From: Streptomyces sp. NRRL F-5122
GTDB taxonomy: Bacteria; Actinomycetota; Actinomycetes; Streptomycetales; Streptomycetaceae
Direction: 5' to 3'
Length of the DNA stretch: 64,000 nucleotides
Assembly: GCF_001507435.1 (NCBI RefSeq)
Contig: NZ_LMWH01000228.1
Span: forward strand, 186,001-250,000
Under the pieces are notes generated by a model that was not told the DNA's origin, searched no databases, and saw nothing but the letters and a program-made list of their open reading frames with translations. Both the position numbers and the translations under genes were made by a program. Every line of letters begins with the position of its first letter. The first letter of the stretch is position 1. Positions 25,812 to 35,907 of this stretch are shown piece by piece.

Positions 25812-26840
25812 ATGTCCACACCCTTCCGCTACACCGAACCCACGCCGCCCAGGTCGGCCACCGGACGCGTCGCCGAGGTCTACGAGCAGATCTCCCGGGA
25901 CTTCGGCATCGAACGCCCACCCACCTTCGTGGTCCTCTCCTCCGCGCCCGAGATCCTCGTCCCGGCCTGGGCGCTGCTGCGCGAGTCGCTGATCGCGGGC
26001 GCCGGCAGCCGCACCGGCAAGGAACTGGCCGCTCTCGGAGTCTCGCTCGCCAACAAGTGCCCGTTCTGCGTGGACGCGCACACCATGCTGCTGCACGCCA
26101 CGGGCGACCACGCGCTCGCCGAGCGACTGGCGCGCGGGGAGCGGCCGAAGCACGAGGAGCACGCGCGTGTGCTCGACTGGGGGCGGGCGACCCGCGTCCC
26201 GGGCACCGATCCGATGCCGTACCCGTTCCCCCGGGAGCACGCCCCCGCCTACCTGGGCACCGCGCTCGCCTTCCACTTCATCAACCGGATCGTCTCCGCG
26301 CTGCTGACCGAACAGCTTCTGCCGTGGAACGCCCAGCGGCTGCGGGCGGTGCGGAGCGTCGCCGGGCGCGCGGTCGGCAGGACCGTGCGCAGGCGGGCCG
26401 TGCCCGGCGCGGCGTTGTCCCTGCTGGACGATCCCGGGCCGGCTCCGGCCTGGACGGCCGGTGCCTGTGTCGGCCCCGCCTACGCGGCACTGCGCTCGGC
26501 CGCCGGGGGGTCGCACCGGGCGCAGGGCGGGGACGCCGACCTCCTCGACGCCGAGGACCGGGACCTCGTGCGGGAGGCCCTGCGGACCTGGGACGGATCG
26601 CACCCGCCGCTCGCCCTGGACGGGGTGCCGGACCGCCGGGAGCGGCCCGCGGCGCGCCTCGCGATCCTGGCGGCCCTCGCGCCGTACCGCATCACGGACG
26701 AGGACGTCGCCGCCTGGCGGCGGCCGGAGCACACCGACCGCTGTCTTGTCCACGTCGTCGCCTACGGGGCCTTCGCCGCCGTCGACCGGATCGAGAGCGC
26801 ACTGCCCCTGCCGGCGACGGGGGAAGCGGCGCACGCATAA
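25812..26840 (+). CDS. Carboxymuconolactone decarboxylase/AhpD-like family protein
   Basis: The 342-residue product contains one AhpD-like helical module with the redox motif CPFCVDAHTMLLHATGD (C-x2-C plus His) near residue 90, followed by a long helical C-terminal region. AhpD-type CxxC modules act as peroxide-related thiol reductants or relatives of unknown role. The ATG at 25812 starts MSTPFRYTEPTPP; an upstream ATG in frame would add 18 basic residues. It is divergent from the histidine kinase. The second half has no motif I recognise. Confidence 0.8.
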   Translation: MSTPFRYTEPTPPRSATGRVAEVYEQISRDFGIERPPTFVVLSSAPEILVPAWALLRESLIAGAGSRTGKELAALGVSLANKCPFCVDAHTMLLHATGDHALAERLARGERPKHEEHARVLDWGRATRVPGTDPMPYPFPREHAPAYLGTALAFHFINRIVSALLTEQLLPWNAQRLRAVRSVAGRAVGRTVRRRAVPGAALSLLDDPGPAPAWTAGACVGPAYAALRSAAGGSHRAQGGDADLLDAEDRDLVREALRTWDGSHPPLALDGVPDRRERPAARLAILAALAPYRITDEDVAAWRRPEHTDRCLVHVVAYGAFAAVDRIESALPLPATGEAAHA

Positions 26841-27010
26841 AGGGCACACCGTGGCAAGGGGCCCCAGGAACTCACAGCCCGTCAACAGCCAACGCTGTCA
26901 CCGCACGAGCACGGAGCGAGTTCGCCCTTCCGCACCACAGTCAGTCATGTGACACTGGCGTCCCGTCCGCAGTGTGGACCCCACTCCGCACCGTCCCCAC
27001 GAGAGCGCCC

Positions 27011-27709
27011 GTGCAGTCTCTTCCTCTGCCGCTCGCCCTGACCGCGCGCCTGCTGCCGGTCGCCGTGCTCGCCTCGGCGGGCTGGGCCCTGTCGTCCGGG
27101 CCCCTGGCGGCCGCCCCGGCCACCGACCAGAAGTCCGCGCAGGGGGGTCAGAGCACGCACGACACCCAGAGCAGCGGGAGCGGCGACGCCTCCGCGCCCG
27201 CGACGGAGGCCGCCGCCAAGACGTACACGTCTGCGCCCACGCCGTGCGGCGGTGTGTCCGTCAAGACGATCCAGTCGCTGGTCCCGGGCGCCAAGACGGC
27301 CGGGAAGGAGATCCCTTCGACGGACAAGTCCATCAGACGCACCTGCTCCTGGAACGCGCTCAAGGGCTACGACTACCGCTGGCTCGATGTGTCCTTCGAG
27401 ATCACGGACTCGCAGGAGCAGGCGAAGAAGTCCTACACCCAGCGCACCACCGAGAAGAGCGGTGGCGGGGCGGTCCCCGGTCTCGGGGACGCCGCCTACT
27501 CGGTGGTCAACCTCACCACCGAGGACAAGCAGCAGACCCGCGAGGGTGTGGTGCTGGTCCGTATGGCCAACGCGCTGGTGTCCATCACGTACAACGGCAG
27601 CGACTTCGAGTCGAAGAAGGCGCCCAGCACGGACGAGATCAACAAGGGCGCCATCAAGGCCGCGAAGGACGCGGTGGCCGCGCTGCAGGGCGGTCAGAAG
27701 CAGGGCTGA
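27011..27709 (+). CDS. Secreted protein, DUF3558-like
   Basis: The 232-residue product has a Sec signal peptide (about residues 1-38), a Ser/Thr/Gln-rich low-complexity linker and a compact domain. That domain begins PCGGVSVKTIQSLVPGA with a paired Cys in RRTCSWNALKG, a two-cysteine layout like DUF3558 proteins of actinobacteria. Unlike most of those it has no lipobox Cys, so it is probably released. The GTG at 27011 follows GAGAG. The frame is open for kilobases upstream, but the protein-like sequence begins here. Function unknown. Confidence 0.78.
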   Translation: MQSLPLPLALTARLLPVAVLASAGWALSSGPLAAAPATDQKSAQGGQSTHDTQSSGSGDASAPATEAAAKTYTSAPTPCGGVSVKTIQSLVPGAKTAGKEIPSTDKSIRRTCSWNALKGYDYRWLDVSFEITDSQEQAKKSYTQRTTEKSGGGAVPGLGDAAYSVVNLTTEDKQQTREGVVLVRMANALVSITYNGSDFESKKAPSTDEINKGAIKAAKDAVAALQGGQKQG

Positions 27710-27731
27710 CCGCCCTCCGCGCGTCGGCCCT
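27701..27731. terminator. Imperfect hairpin between convergent genes
   Basis: CAGGGCTGAC and GTCGGCCCTG form a 10-bp stem with one G-T/mismatch position around a 11-base loop. It overlaps the stop of the secreted-protein gene and lies just before the end of the convergent permease gene, so it may serve both. Confidence 0.5.
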
Positions 27732-27736
27732 GCGTG

Positions 27737-29263
<1,527 letters not shown>

Positions 29264-29359
29264 GGGCAGGCCAATCGTGAGTCGGGACGGGAAAGGCCGT
29301 GCGGGCGGCGGCGCCGATGGGGGGTGCGCCCCGGAACCACGGGGAACGGAGCGCCCTGG

Positions 29360-29388
29360 GCCCCCTTCCCGGGGAGCGGGAAGGGGGC
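29360..29388 (-). terminator. Hairpin between oxidoreductase and permease genes
   Basis: A perfect 11-bp stem (GCCCCCTTCCC / GGGAAGGGGGC) with a 7-base loop stands in the 161-base gap after the luciferase-like gene. It may be a partial terminator that lowers or separates permease expression from the enzyme genes. Confidence 0.6.
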
Positions 29389-29424
29389 GAGCGGAGAGGA
29401 ACGAACGGAGGGGAGCCTGCTCCC

Positions 29425-30444
29425 TCAAGCGTTGACGGCCGGGATGACCCGGCTGCCGTAGGCGTCGATGACGGCTTCCTGGGCGTCGTGCATGTCGTAC
29501 AGGGCGAACTGGTCGACGCCCAGCTCTCGCAGTGCCGTCAGCTTCTCGACGTGACGCTCGGCGGGGCCGATGACACAGAACCGGTCGACGATCTCGTCGG
29601 GCACGAACTGGGTGTCGGGATTGCCGCTGCGCCCGTGGTGGGCGTAGTCGTAGCCCTCACGGGCCTTGATGTACGCGGTGAGTTCATCGGGTACGGCACC
29701 CGAGTGCTCGCCGTACTTGGCGACGAGATCGGCGACGTGGTTGCCGACCATGCCGCCGAACCAGCGGCACTGCTCACGGGCGTGGGCGAGCGCCTTCGGC
29801 GAGTCGTCCTCGGTGACGTATGCCGGGGCGGCGACGCAGATCTTGACCTCGGACGGGTCGCGCCCGGCGGCCGAGGCCGCGTCCTTCACCGTCTTGACCA
29901 TGTACTCGGTCAGATACAGGTCCGCGAGCTGGAGGATGAAACCGTCCGCCTCCTCGCCGGCCATCTTCAGGGCCTTGGGACCGTACGCGGCCATCCAGAC
30001 CGGGAGTTCGGCGCCCGGCTTGATCCAGGGGAACCTGATCACCGTGCCGCCGAGATCGGCCTCCTCGCCACGGCCCAGCGCCCGGATCACCTTCATGGCC
30101 TCGCTGATACGGGCCAGCGTGTTCGGCTTTCGGCCCGCGACGCGCATCGCCGAGTCGCCGCGTCCGATGCCGCAGATCGTGCGGTTGCCGAACATGTCGT
30201 TGAGCGTGGCGAACGTGGAGGCGGTGACCTCCCAGGTACGCGTGCCGGGGTTCGTCACCATCGGCCCGACCGTCAGCTTCCGGGTGTTCGCCAGGATCTG
30301 GCTGTAGATGACGAACGGTTCCTGCCACAGCACGGCCGAGTCGAAGGTCCAGCCGTGGCGGAACCCGTTGCGCTCGGCGCGCTTCATGAGGCTGACGACT
30401 CTCGAGGCCGGCGGATCGGTCTGCAGGACGAGTCCGAAGTCCAT
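29425..30444 (-). CDS. Luciferase-like (LLM) flavin/F420-dependent oxidoreductase in pyrimidine-type cluster
   Basis: The 339-residue protein begins MDFGLVLQTDPPASRVV and has the TIM-barrel features of the luciferase-like superfamily: VGPMVTNPGTRTWEVTASTFATL, GRGDSAMRVAG and PVWMAAYGPKALKMAGEEADGF. It resembles the TIGR03842 (CPS_4043) group, as I recall it. The ATG at 30444 has AGGAG eight bases upstream. The gene is 11 bases after the dihydropyrimidinase gene, in one operon with a ureidopropionase-like nitrilase and a permease. No dihydropyrimidine dehydrogenase is present, so it may reduce uracil/thymine with a reduced flavin or F420 cofactor; an oxygenase role is the alternative. The function is an inference. 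Confidence 0.85.
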   Translation of the reverse strand: MDFGLVLQTDPPASRVVSLMKRAERNGFRHGWTFDSAVLWQEPFVIYSQILANTRKLTVGPMVTNPGTRTWEVTASTFATLNDMFGNRTICGIGRGDSAMRVAGRKPNTLARISEAMKVIRALGRGEEADLGGTVIRFPWIKPGAELPVWMAAYGPKALKMAGEEADGFILQLADLYLTEYMVKTVKDAASAAGRDPSEVKICVAAPAYVTEDDSPKALAHAREQCRWFGGMVGNHVADLVAKYGEHSGAVPDELTAYIKAREGYDYAHHGRSGNPDTQFVPDEIVDRFCVIGPAERHVEKLTALRELGVDQFALYDMHDAQEAVIDAYGSRVIPAVNA

Positions 30445-30455
30445 GTGCGCCACTC

Positions 30456-31859
30456 CTAGTTGAGGTACTGACAGGTGGAGCGGGGGGTGTAGACGCCGTG
30501 TCCGGCACGCCCGGTGAACTCCCGCTCGGTGATGACGGGTTCGCCACGCGAGAGGACGGTCTCGACCCGGCCGGTCGTGCGCCTGCCCTCGTACGCCGAG
30601 TAGTCGACGTTCATGTGGTGCGTCTCGGCGGACATGATCTGTTCGGCGTGCGGGTCGTAGATGACGACGTCCGCATCCGCGCCCGGGGCGAGGGTGCCCT
30701 TCTTCGGGTACAGGCCGAACATCCGCGCCGGGGTGGCACAGGCGATCTCGATCCAGCGGCGGCGGGAGATGTGCCCGTCGACGACGGCCTGGTGGAGCAG
30801 GTCCATGCGGTTCTCGACGCCCGGCATTCCGTTGGGGATCTTGGAGAAGTCGCCCCGGCCCAGCTCCTTCTGGCCCACGAAGCAGAAGGGGCAGTGATCG
30901 GTGGAGACCACCTGGAGGTCGTTGGTGCGCAGCCCCTTCCACAGGGCCGCCTGGTGCTCCTTGGGCCGCAGCGGGGTCGAGCACACGTACTTCGCGCCCT
31001 CGAAGTCCGGCTCGGCCAGGTTGTCCGTGGACAGGAAGAGGTACTGGGGGCAGGTCTCGCCGAAGACGTCGAGCCCTTCGTCGCGTGCCCGGATCAGCTC
31101 GGCGACGGCCTCCTGCGCCGATACGTGCACGATGTACAGCGGCGCGCCCGCGACTTGGGCGAGCCTGATGGCGCGGTGGGTCGCCTCGGCCTCCAGGAGG
31201 GCCTTGCGGACCTCGCCGTGGTAGCGGGGGTCGGTCTCGCCGCGGGCGAGCGCCTGCTCGACCAGCACGTCGATCGCGATGCCGTTCTCGGCGTGCATCA
31301 TGATCAGGCCGCCGTTCTCGGCGGAGCGCTGCATGGCACGCAGGATCTGGCCGTCGTCGCTGTAGAAGACGCCCGGGTAGGCCATGAACTGCTTGAAGGA
31401 GGTGACACCCTCCTCGACCAGCAGGTCCATCTCCTTGAGCGTCTCCTGGTTCACATCGGAGACGATCATGTGGAACCCGTAGTCGACGGCGCAGTTGCCC
31501 TCCGCCTTGGCGTGCCAGGCGTCCAGGCCCTCGCGCAGCGAGTGGCCCACGCTCTGCACGGCGAAGTCGATGATCGTGGTCGTCCCGCCCCAGGCGGCCG
31601 CCCGGGTGCCGGTCTCGAAGGTGTCGGAGGCGAAGGTGCCGCCGAACGGCAGCTCCATGTGGGTGTGGGCGTCGACGCCGCCCGGGATCACGTACTTGCC
31701 GGTGGCGTCGATGGTCCGCTCGGCCGTGAATGCCTCGGCGGCCGGGGTGCCGGTCGCGGCGAGGGCGGCGATGCGGCCCTCCTCGATCAGGACGTCGGCG
31801 TGCATCTCGTCGGACGCGGTGATGACGAGGCCACCGCGGATGACGGTACGGCTGCTCAT
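30456..31859 (-). CDS. Dihydropyrimidinase / D-hydantoinase
   Basis: A binuclear zinc amidohydrolase that opens the ring of dihydrouracil or hydantoins to N-carbamoyl amino acids. In this 467-residue protein the metal ligands are visible: H65 and H67 (DAHTHMELPFGG), carboxylated Lys156 (TSFKQFMAY), H189 (MMHAENG), H245 (IVHVSA) and Asp321 (STDHCPF). These match the full cyclic-imidase set, so activity is expected. The ATG at 31859 starts MSSRTVIRGG. It sits between a nitrilase gene and the luciferase-like gene in a one-strand operon. Uracil catabolism and hydantoin salvage both fit. Confidence 0.95.
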   Translation of the reverse strand: MSSRTVIRGGLVITASDEMHADVLIEEGRIAALAATGTPAAEAFTAERTIDATGKYVIPGGVDAHTHMELPFGGTFASDTFETGTRAAAWGGTTTIIDFAVQSVGHSLREGLDAWHAKAEGNCAVDYGFHMIVSDVNQETLKEMDLLVEEGVTSFKQFMAYPGVFYSDDGQILRAMQRSAENGGLIMMHAENGIAIDVLVEQALARGETDPRYHGEVRKALLEAEATHRAIRLAQVAGAPLYIVHVSAQEAVAELIRARDEGLDVFGETCPQYLFLSTDNLAEPDFEGAKYVCSTPLRPKEHQAALWKGLRTNDLQVVSTDHCPFCFVGQKELGRGDFSKIPNGMPGVENRMDLLHQAVVDGHISRRRWIEIACATPARMFGLYPKKGTLAPGADADVVIYDPHAEQIMSAETHHMNVDYSAYEGRRTTGRVETVLSRGEPVITEREFTGRAGHGVYTPRSTCQYLN

Positions 31860-31912
31860 GCTCCCTGTGCTCCCTTACCTGCGTGGACGCTCCGCTGGGA
31901 TGCGGTCGGTTT

Positions 31913-31995
31913 CTGCGGGTTGTCTGTGGCTGGTCGCGCGCACGCGGCGGAGCCGCATGGTGGTGCGGCCCCGCGCCCCCGGCAGGGGCGCGGGA
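31913..31995. repeat. Streptomyces-type dispersed intergenic repeat with GC-rich palindrome
   Basis: The gap between the dihydropyrimidinase and nitrilase genes contains a CTGCGGGTTGTCTGTGGCTG / GGTCGCGCGCAC sequence running into CCCCGCGCCCCCGGCAGGGG-type dyad symmetry. I recognise this pattern from many Streptomyces intergenic regions. It may act as a structured RNA end or be a neutral repeat; copies elsewhere in this genome cannot be checked here. Confidence 0.5.
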
Positions 31996-32005
31996 GTCCC
32001 CTCCG

Positions 32006-32848
32006 TCACGGAGCGATCAGCGGCCCGTACGCCCCCGGCGCCCGGTCCCGGTAGAACTGCCAGCGGTCGCGTACCTCCCGCAGCTTCGCCAGATCGAGGT
32101 CGCGGACGACGAGTTCGCTCTCCTTGTCGCTCGCCACCTCGCCGACGAACTGCGCCTCGGGGTCCACGAAGTACGAGGTCCCGTAGAAGTCGTTGTCGCC
32201 GAGCTCCTCGACGCCCACCCGGTTGATCGCGCCCACGAAGTACTCGTTGGCCACGGCCGCCGCCGGCTGCTCCAGCTGCCACAGATAGCCGGACAGGCCG
32301 CGCGAGGTCGCCGACGGATTGAACACGACCTCGGCGCCCGCGAGCCCCAGCGCCCGCCAGCCCTCCGGGAAGTGGCGGTCGTAGCAGATGTACACGCCGA
32401 CCTTGCCGACCTTGGTGTCGAAGATCGGCCAGCCCGAGTTGCCGGGCCGGAAGTAGAACTTCTCCCAGAAGCCCTTCACCTGCGGGATGTGGGTCTTGCG
32501 GTACTTGCCGAGGTACGAGCCGTCGGCGTCGATCACCGCGGCGGTGTTGTAGAGGACCCCGGGCTGCTCCTCCTCGTACATGGGCAGGACCAGCACGATG
32601 CCCAGTTCCTTCGCCAGCGCCTGGAAGCGCCTGACGATCGGGCCGTCCGGAATCCGCTCGGCGTAGGCGTAGAACGCCGGGTCCTGGACCTGGCAGAAGT
32701 ACGGCCCGTAGAACAGCTCCTGGAAACACAGCACCTGAGCACCCTGCGCCGCCGCGTCGCGCGCCGCCTGCTCGTGGACCTGGATCATCGATTCCTTGTC
32801 GCCCGTCCAGGCGGTCTGGAAGAGGGCGGCACGGATCACTCTGCTCAT
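32006..32848 (-). CDS. Beta-ureidopropionase-like nitrilase-superfamily amidohydrolase (copy 1)
   Basis: The 280-residue protein carries the nitrilase triad: Glu44 (FQELFYGPYF), Lys118 (YRKTHIP) and Cys155 (VYICYDRHFPEGWR). This C-Y-D-R-H-F-P-E-G-W context is typical of N-carbamoyl-beta-alanine or N-carbamoyl-D-amino-acid amidohydrolases. These release ammonia and CO2 from the product of dihydropyrimidinase. It starts the operon nitrilase-dihydropyrimidinase-LLM-permease, with ATG 32848 behind a GGAGGT-like sequence. A close paralogue lies 3 kb upstream. The pairing with the dihydropyrimidinase supports the third step of reductive pyrimidine breakdown. Confidence 0.92.
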   Translation of the reverse strand: MSRVIRAALFQTAWTGDKESMIQVHEQAARDAAAQGAQVLCFQELFYGPYFCQVQDPAFYAYAERIPDGPIVRRFQALAKELGIVLVLPMYEEEQPGVLYNTAAVIDADGSYLGKYRKTHIPQVKGFWEKFYFRPGNSGWPIFDTKVGKVGVYICYDRHFPEGWRALGLAGAEVVFNPSATSRGLSGYLWQLEQPAAAVANEYFVGAINRVGVEELGDNDFYGTSYFVDPEAQFVGEVASDKESELVVRDLDLAKLREVRDRWQFYRDRAPGAYGPLIAP

Positions 32849-32910
32849 CGGGACCTCCGGTCGCTCGGTGTGCGGTGAGCCTAGGAAGTCCGGGAAGCCG
32901 GTTTGAGTTG

Positions 32911-32953
32911 CACCGTGTCACGTCTGCGGACGTCGGGCGTTCCACCGTGTCAC
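32911..32953. promoter_or_regulatory. Direct repeat CACCGTGTCAC upstream of the nitrilase operon
   Basis: Two perfect copies of CACCGTGTCAC (32911-32921 and 32943-32953) are spaced 32 bases apart, about three helical turns. They are 63 and 95 bases upstream of the nitrilase start and downstream of the PucR regulator gene. They are candidate binding sites for that regulator; the link is by position only. Confidence 0.5.
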
Positions 32954-32996
32954 CCCGGCGCGTGCGCACTGGTTTCCCCCACTTTTCCACGGCGTT

Positions 32997-34556
32997 TCAC
33001 CTCTGCTGGGCGTCGTGCGCGAGCAGTGCGATGTGCACGGACGCCGCCTGCTCGAAGTCGTCCAGGTCGACTCCGAGGCACGCCTGGATGGCCTCCAGCC
33101 TGCGGTAGAGGGCAGGTCGGCTGACGTGGTGGAGCTGGGCGGTACGGGACTTGTTGCGGCCGGTGGCGAGATACGTCCGCAGCACGGGCAGCAGCTCCTG
33201 TTCGGTTTCGCGTCCGCGCAGCAGCCCGTCCAGTTCCCGCTCGGCGAAGGACTGGACGTGGGGGTCGTCGCGCAGCAGCCGGACCAGACCGCGCAGATGG
33301 ACGTCCCTGAGTCGCACCACGGGTGGCAGGTCGAGTGCGGCGGAGTGGTCGGCGACCGCGTCGGCGACGTGCCGGGCCTCGCGCAGCCCTTCGGGCACCT
33401 CCTCCCAGGCGGCTCGTGCGTCGGCCGCGGCGACGACCGTACCGCCCGCCTGGTGCTCCGTCCGCAGCCGGGCGGCGAAGTGCGCGGTCAGCGACTCGGC
33501 GTCCTGGTCGCGGGCGAGACTCAGCAGCACGGCGGCGGCTCCGTCGGCCAGTTCCGCGACGAGTCCGGACAGGCCCAGCAGCCGCAGGACGCGGTCGAGG
33601 TGGACCGGGTCGCCGTCGCGGACGACGAGGGGGACGAAGGTGCGGCGGTTGACCGGCAGTCCGGCCGCGCGGGCGCGCGGCAGAAGCTGGCGGGCCGGTA
33701 CGGCCCCGGAGACGAGGTCTGTCAGCAGACCCCGTGCGGACTGCTCCTCCCAGGAGTGCGCGGAGCCGTGGAGCATCCGGTGCAGGACCAGGGCCTCGGC
33801 CCCGCGCTCGGCGAGGAGGCGTCCGATGGGGTGGTCACCGCGGTAGCCGCACAGCACGATGCGGCCCCAGCGCTCGCCGCCGCCGCTCAGCTCGGCGCGG
33901 ACCCAGCCGTCGCCCTCGCTGCCGCCGGCCTGCCGTGCGATGCGCTCCCAGTCGCGCAGCACGTCGTCGACGGCGGACCGCTCCCCCGCCGTGGCGAGCA
34001 CCCGGTGGGCGAGATTGGTGAGGATCACGGGGCAGCCGGCATGCACCGCGATCTCGTCGAGCAGCCCCTGGAGCGGGGCACACGCGGTGATCAGGCCGGT
34101 CAGCGCCGTGCGTACGGACTCCGACAGGCTCACCGCAGCGAACTTCCGCCGCACCAGCCGGGACTGGACCTCCTCGGTCAGTTCGGCGAAGGGGAAGGGG
34201 CGGTGCAGGACCACCATGGGCAGCCCGCAGCGCTCGGCGGCCCGGCGCATCACGTCCGGGGGGACGGGGAAGGCGCGGCCGAGCCCGAGGACCACGGCCG
34301 CGGCCTCCGCGCGGTGCAGGGACCGGATGTACTCGGTCTGCTTGTGCTCGTCACCGGCGAGCAGCACCCCGGTGGTGAGGACCATCTCCCCGCCACTGAG
34401 CATCACCCCGACATCGGGTGCCTCCGCGACGTGCACCCAGCGCACCGGCCGGTCGAGGTGTCCGGCGCCGGCCACCACCTCGGGCTCTCCGGCGAGCACC
34501 CGGTCCAGCGTGAGGACCTGGCGTACCGACAGGGCGGGTTCCAGGGCGGTGGCCAT
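32997..34556 (-). CDS. PucR-family regulator of the pyrimidine-type cluster
   Basis: The 519-residue protein has both classical PucR modules. The N-terminal purine-catabolism domain starts LSVRQVLTLDRVLAG, continuing into RPVRWVHVAEAPDVGVMLSG. The C-terminal helix-turn-helix includes LPVLRTYLATGRNKSRTAQ then LHHVSRPALYRRLEAIQACL. Between them is a GGDEF-like/sensor region. The ATG at 34556 follows GGGAAG six bases upstream. It lies between the aminotransferase and the nitrilase operon on the same strand, and PucR proteins usually control adjacent nucleobase catabolic genes. Regulation of both flanking operons is a reasonable inference. Confidence 0.9.
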   Translation of the reverse strand: MATALEPALSVRQVLTLDRVLAGEPEVVAGAGHLDRPVRWVHVAEAPDVGVMLSGGEMVLTTGVLLAGDEHKQTEYIRSLHRAEAAAVVLGLGRAFPVPPDVMRRAAERCGLPMVVLHRPFPFAELTEEVQSRLVRRKFAAVSLSESVRTALTGLITACAPLQGLLDEIAVHAGCPVILTNLAHRVLATAGERSAVDDVLRDWERIARQAGGSEGDGWVRAELSGGGERWGRIVLCGYRGDHPIGRLLAERGAEALVLHRMLHGSAHSWEEQSARGLLTDLVSGAVPARQLLPRARAAGLPVNRRTFVPLVVRDGDPVHLDRVLRLLGLSGLVAELADGAAAVLLSLARDQDAESLTAHFAARLRTEHQAGGTVVAAADARAAWEEVPEGLREARHVADAVADHSAALDLPPVVRLRDVHLRGLVRLLRDDPHVQSFAERELDGLLRGRETEQELLPVLRTYLATGRNKSRTAQLHHVSRPALYRRLEAIQACLGVDLDDFEQAASVHIALLAHDAQQR

Positions 34557-34623
34557 GGCTGTCTTCCCTTGCTCTGGATCTACCGAAGACACCTCGCGAC
34601 GGCGCTGTCGAGGAGACGGGTCG

Positions 34624-35907
34624 TCAGTGGACGCTCCCGAGGGCGCGTTCGAGGATCGCGGCGCCCTCCTCGGCCTCCGAGACGGTGAGCGTGAGCGGCG
34701 GGGCGATGCGCAGCACACTGGTGTTGTGCCCACCGCCCTTGCCGATCAGCAGGCCCTCCGCGCGGGCCGCCTCGAGCACGGCCGCCGCCGCGTCCGGGTG
34801 GGCCTCGTCGGTGCCGGGGCGCACCAGTTCGATGCCGATCATCAGGCCGCGGCCGCGCACCTCCCGTACGACGGGCAGTTGTGCGGCGACGGCCCGCAGC
34901 CGCTCGATGAGCAGTCCGCCGACACGCCGGGCATTGCCCTGGAGGTCGTGCTCGAGCAGGTACGAGAGATTGGCGAGCCCCGCCGCCATGGTGATCTGGG
35001 TGCCGCCGAACGTCGAGATGGAGTTGGCGTCAAGGCAGTTCATGATGTCGGCGCGGGCCACGACACCGCCGATGGACATGCCGTTGCCGATGCCCTTGGC
35101 GAAGGTGAGGATGTCCGGCGGCCCGCTGTGGCCATGTGCCTGCCAGCCCCAGAAGTTGTCGCCGGTGCGGCCCCAGCCGGTCTGCACCTCGTCCGCGATC
35201 CACAGGATGCCGTGCTCGTCGAGGACCTCGCGGAAGGCCGCGTAGAGCCCGTCGGGCGGCGAGGTGAAGCCGCCGACACCCTGGATCGGCTCGGCGATCA
35301 GCGCCGCGGGCGACCGCGTGTGCCCGAGCAGGTCCTTCAGGTCCGCGACACAGGCCGCGATGAAGTCGGCGTCGCTCAGTCGGGCGAACGGACCGCGGGT
35401 GCGGACGCCTCCGTGGACGTACAGGGTCTGCAGCGGTGACAGCGAGGTGGGCGACCAGCCGCGGTTGCCGGTGATGCCGACCGCGCTGAAGGAGCGGCCG
35501 TGGTAGCTGTTGCGCATCGCCAGGATCTGGTTGCTGCGCCGGTAGGTGGTCGCCAGCAGCAGCGCGGTGTCGTTGGCCTCGGTGCCGGACGTGGTGAAGA
35601 ACACTCGGGCGTCCGGGATGCCCGACAACTGGGCGATGCGCTCGGCGAGTTCGACCATCGGCCGGTTGAGGTAGAGGGTCGAGGAGTGCAGGATCCGCCC
35701 GGCCTGCTCGGTCACCGCCTTGGTGACCTCGGGCAGGGCGTGCGCGGTCATCGTGGTGAGGATGCCGCCGAAGAAGTCGAGGTACTTCCTCCCGTCGTCG
35801 CCCCAGACATGGCGGCCCTCGCCGTGGGTGATCTCCAGCGGGTCCTTGTAGTAGAGGGCGAGCCAGTCGGGCAGGACGGCCTTGTGGCGGGCGTACAGGT
35901 CACTCAC
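34624..35907 (-). CDS. Class III (omega) aminotransferase, probable beta-alanine type
   Basis: A PLP-dependent enzyme of 427 residues. The cofactor Lys is K271 (ILTFAKGIGNGMSIGG). Supporting motifs are TTSGTEANDTALLLATTYR, NSYHGRSF and the ILWIADEVQTGWGRTG strand with the Asp that binds the pyridine nitrogen. Class III enzymes transfer omega-amino groups such as that of beta-alanine, GABA or ornithine. With the nearby ureidopropionases, the substrate is probably beta-alanine or 3-aminoisobutyrate, giving a semialdehyde. The GTG at 35907 overlaps the stop of nitrilase copy 2 (GTGA), so the two are coupled. Confidence 0.92.
   Translation of the reverse strand: MSDLYARHKAVLPDWLALYYKDPLEITHGEGRHVWGDDGRKYLDFFGGILTTMTAHALPEVTKAVTEQAGRILHSSTLYLNRPMVELAERIAQLSGIPDARVFFTTSGTEANDTALLLATTYRRSNQILAMRNSYHGRSFSAVGITGNRGWSPTSLSPLQTLYVHGGVRTRGPFARLSDADFIAACVADLKDLLGHTRSPAALIAEPIQGVGGFTSPPDGLYAAFREVLDEHGILWIADEVQTGWGRTGDNFWGWQAHGHSGPPDILTFAKGIGNGMSIGGVVARADIMNCLDANSISTFGGTQITMAAGLANLSYLLEHDLQGNARRVGGLLIERLRAVAAQLPVVREVRGRGLMIGIELVRPGTDEAHPDAAAAVLEAARAEGLLIGKGGGHNTSVLRIAPPLTLTVSEAEEGAAILERALGSVH

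Noticed and set aside
24608-27709. A 1033-codon + strand frame running across the histidine kinase and AhpD-like genes
   Set aside because: Only its last 232 codons look like a protein, with a signal peptide and ribosome site. The rest is the antisense or shifted reading of supported genes.
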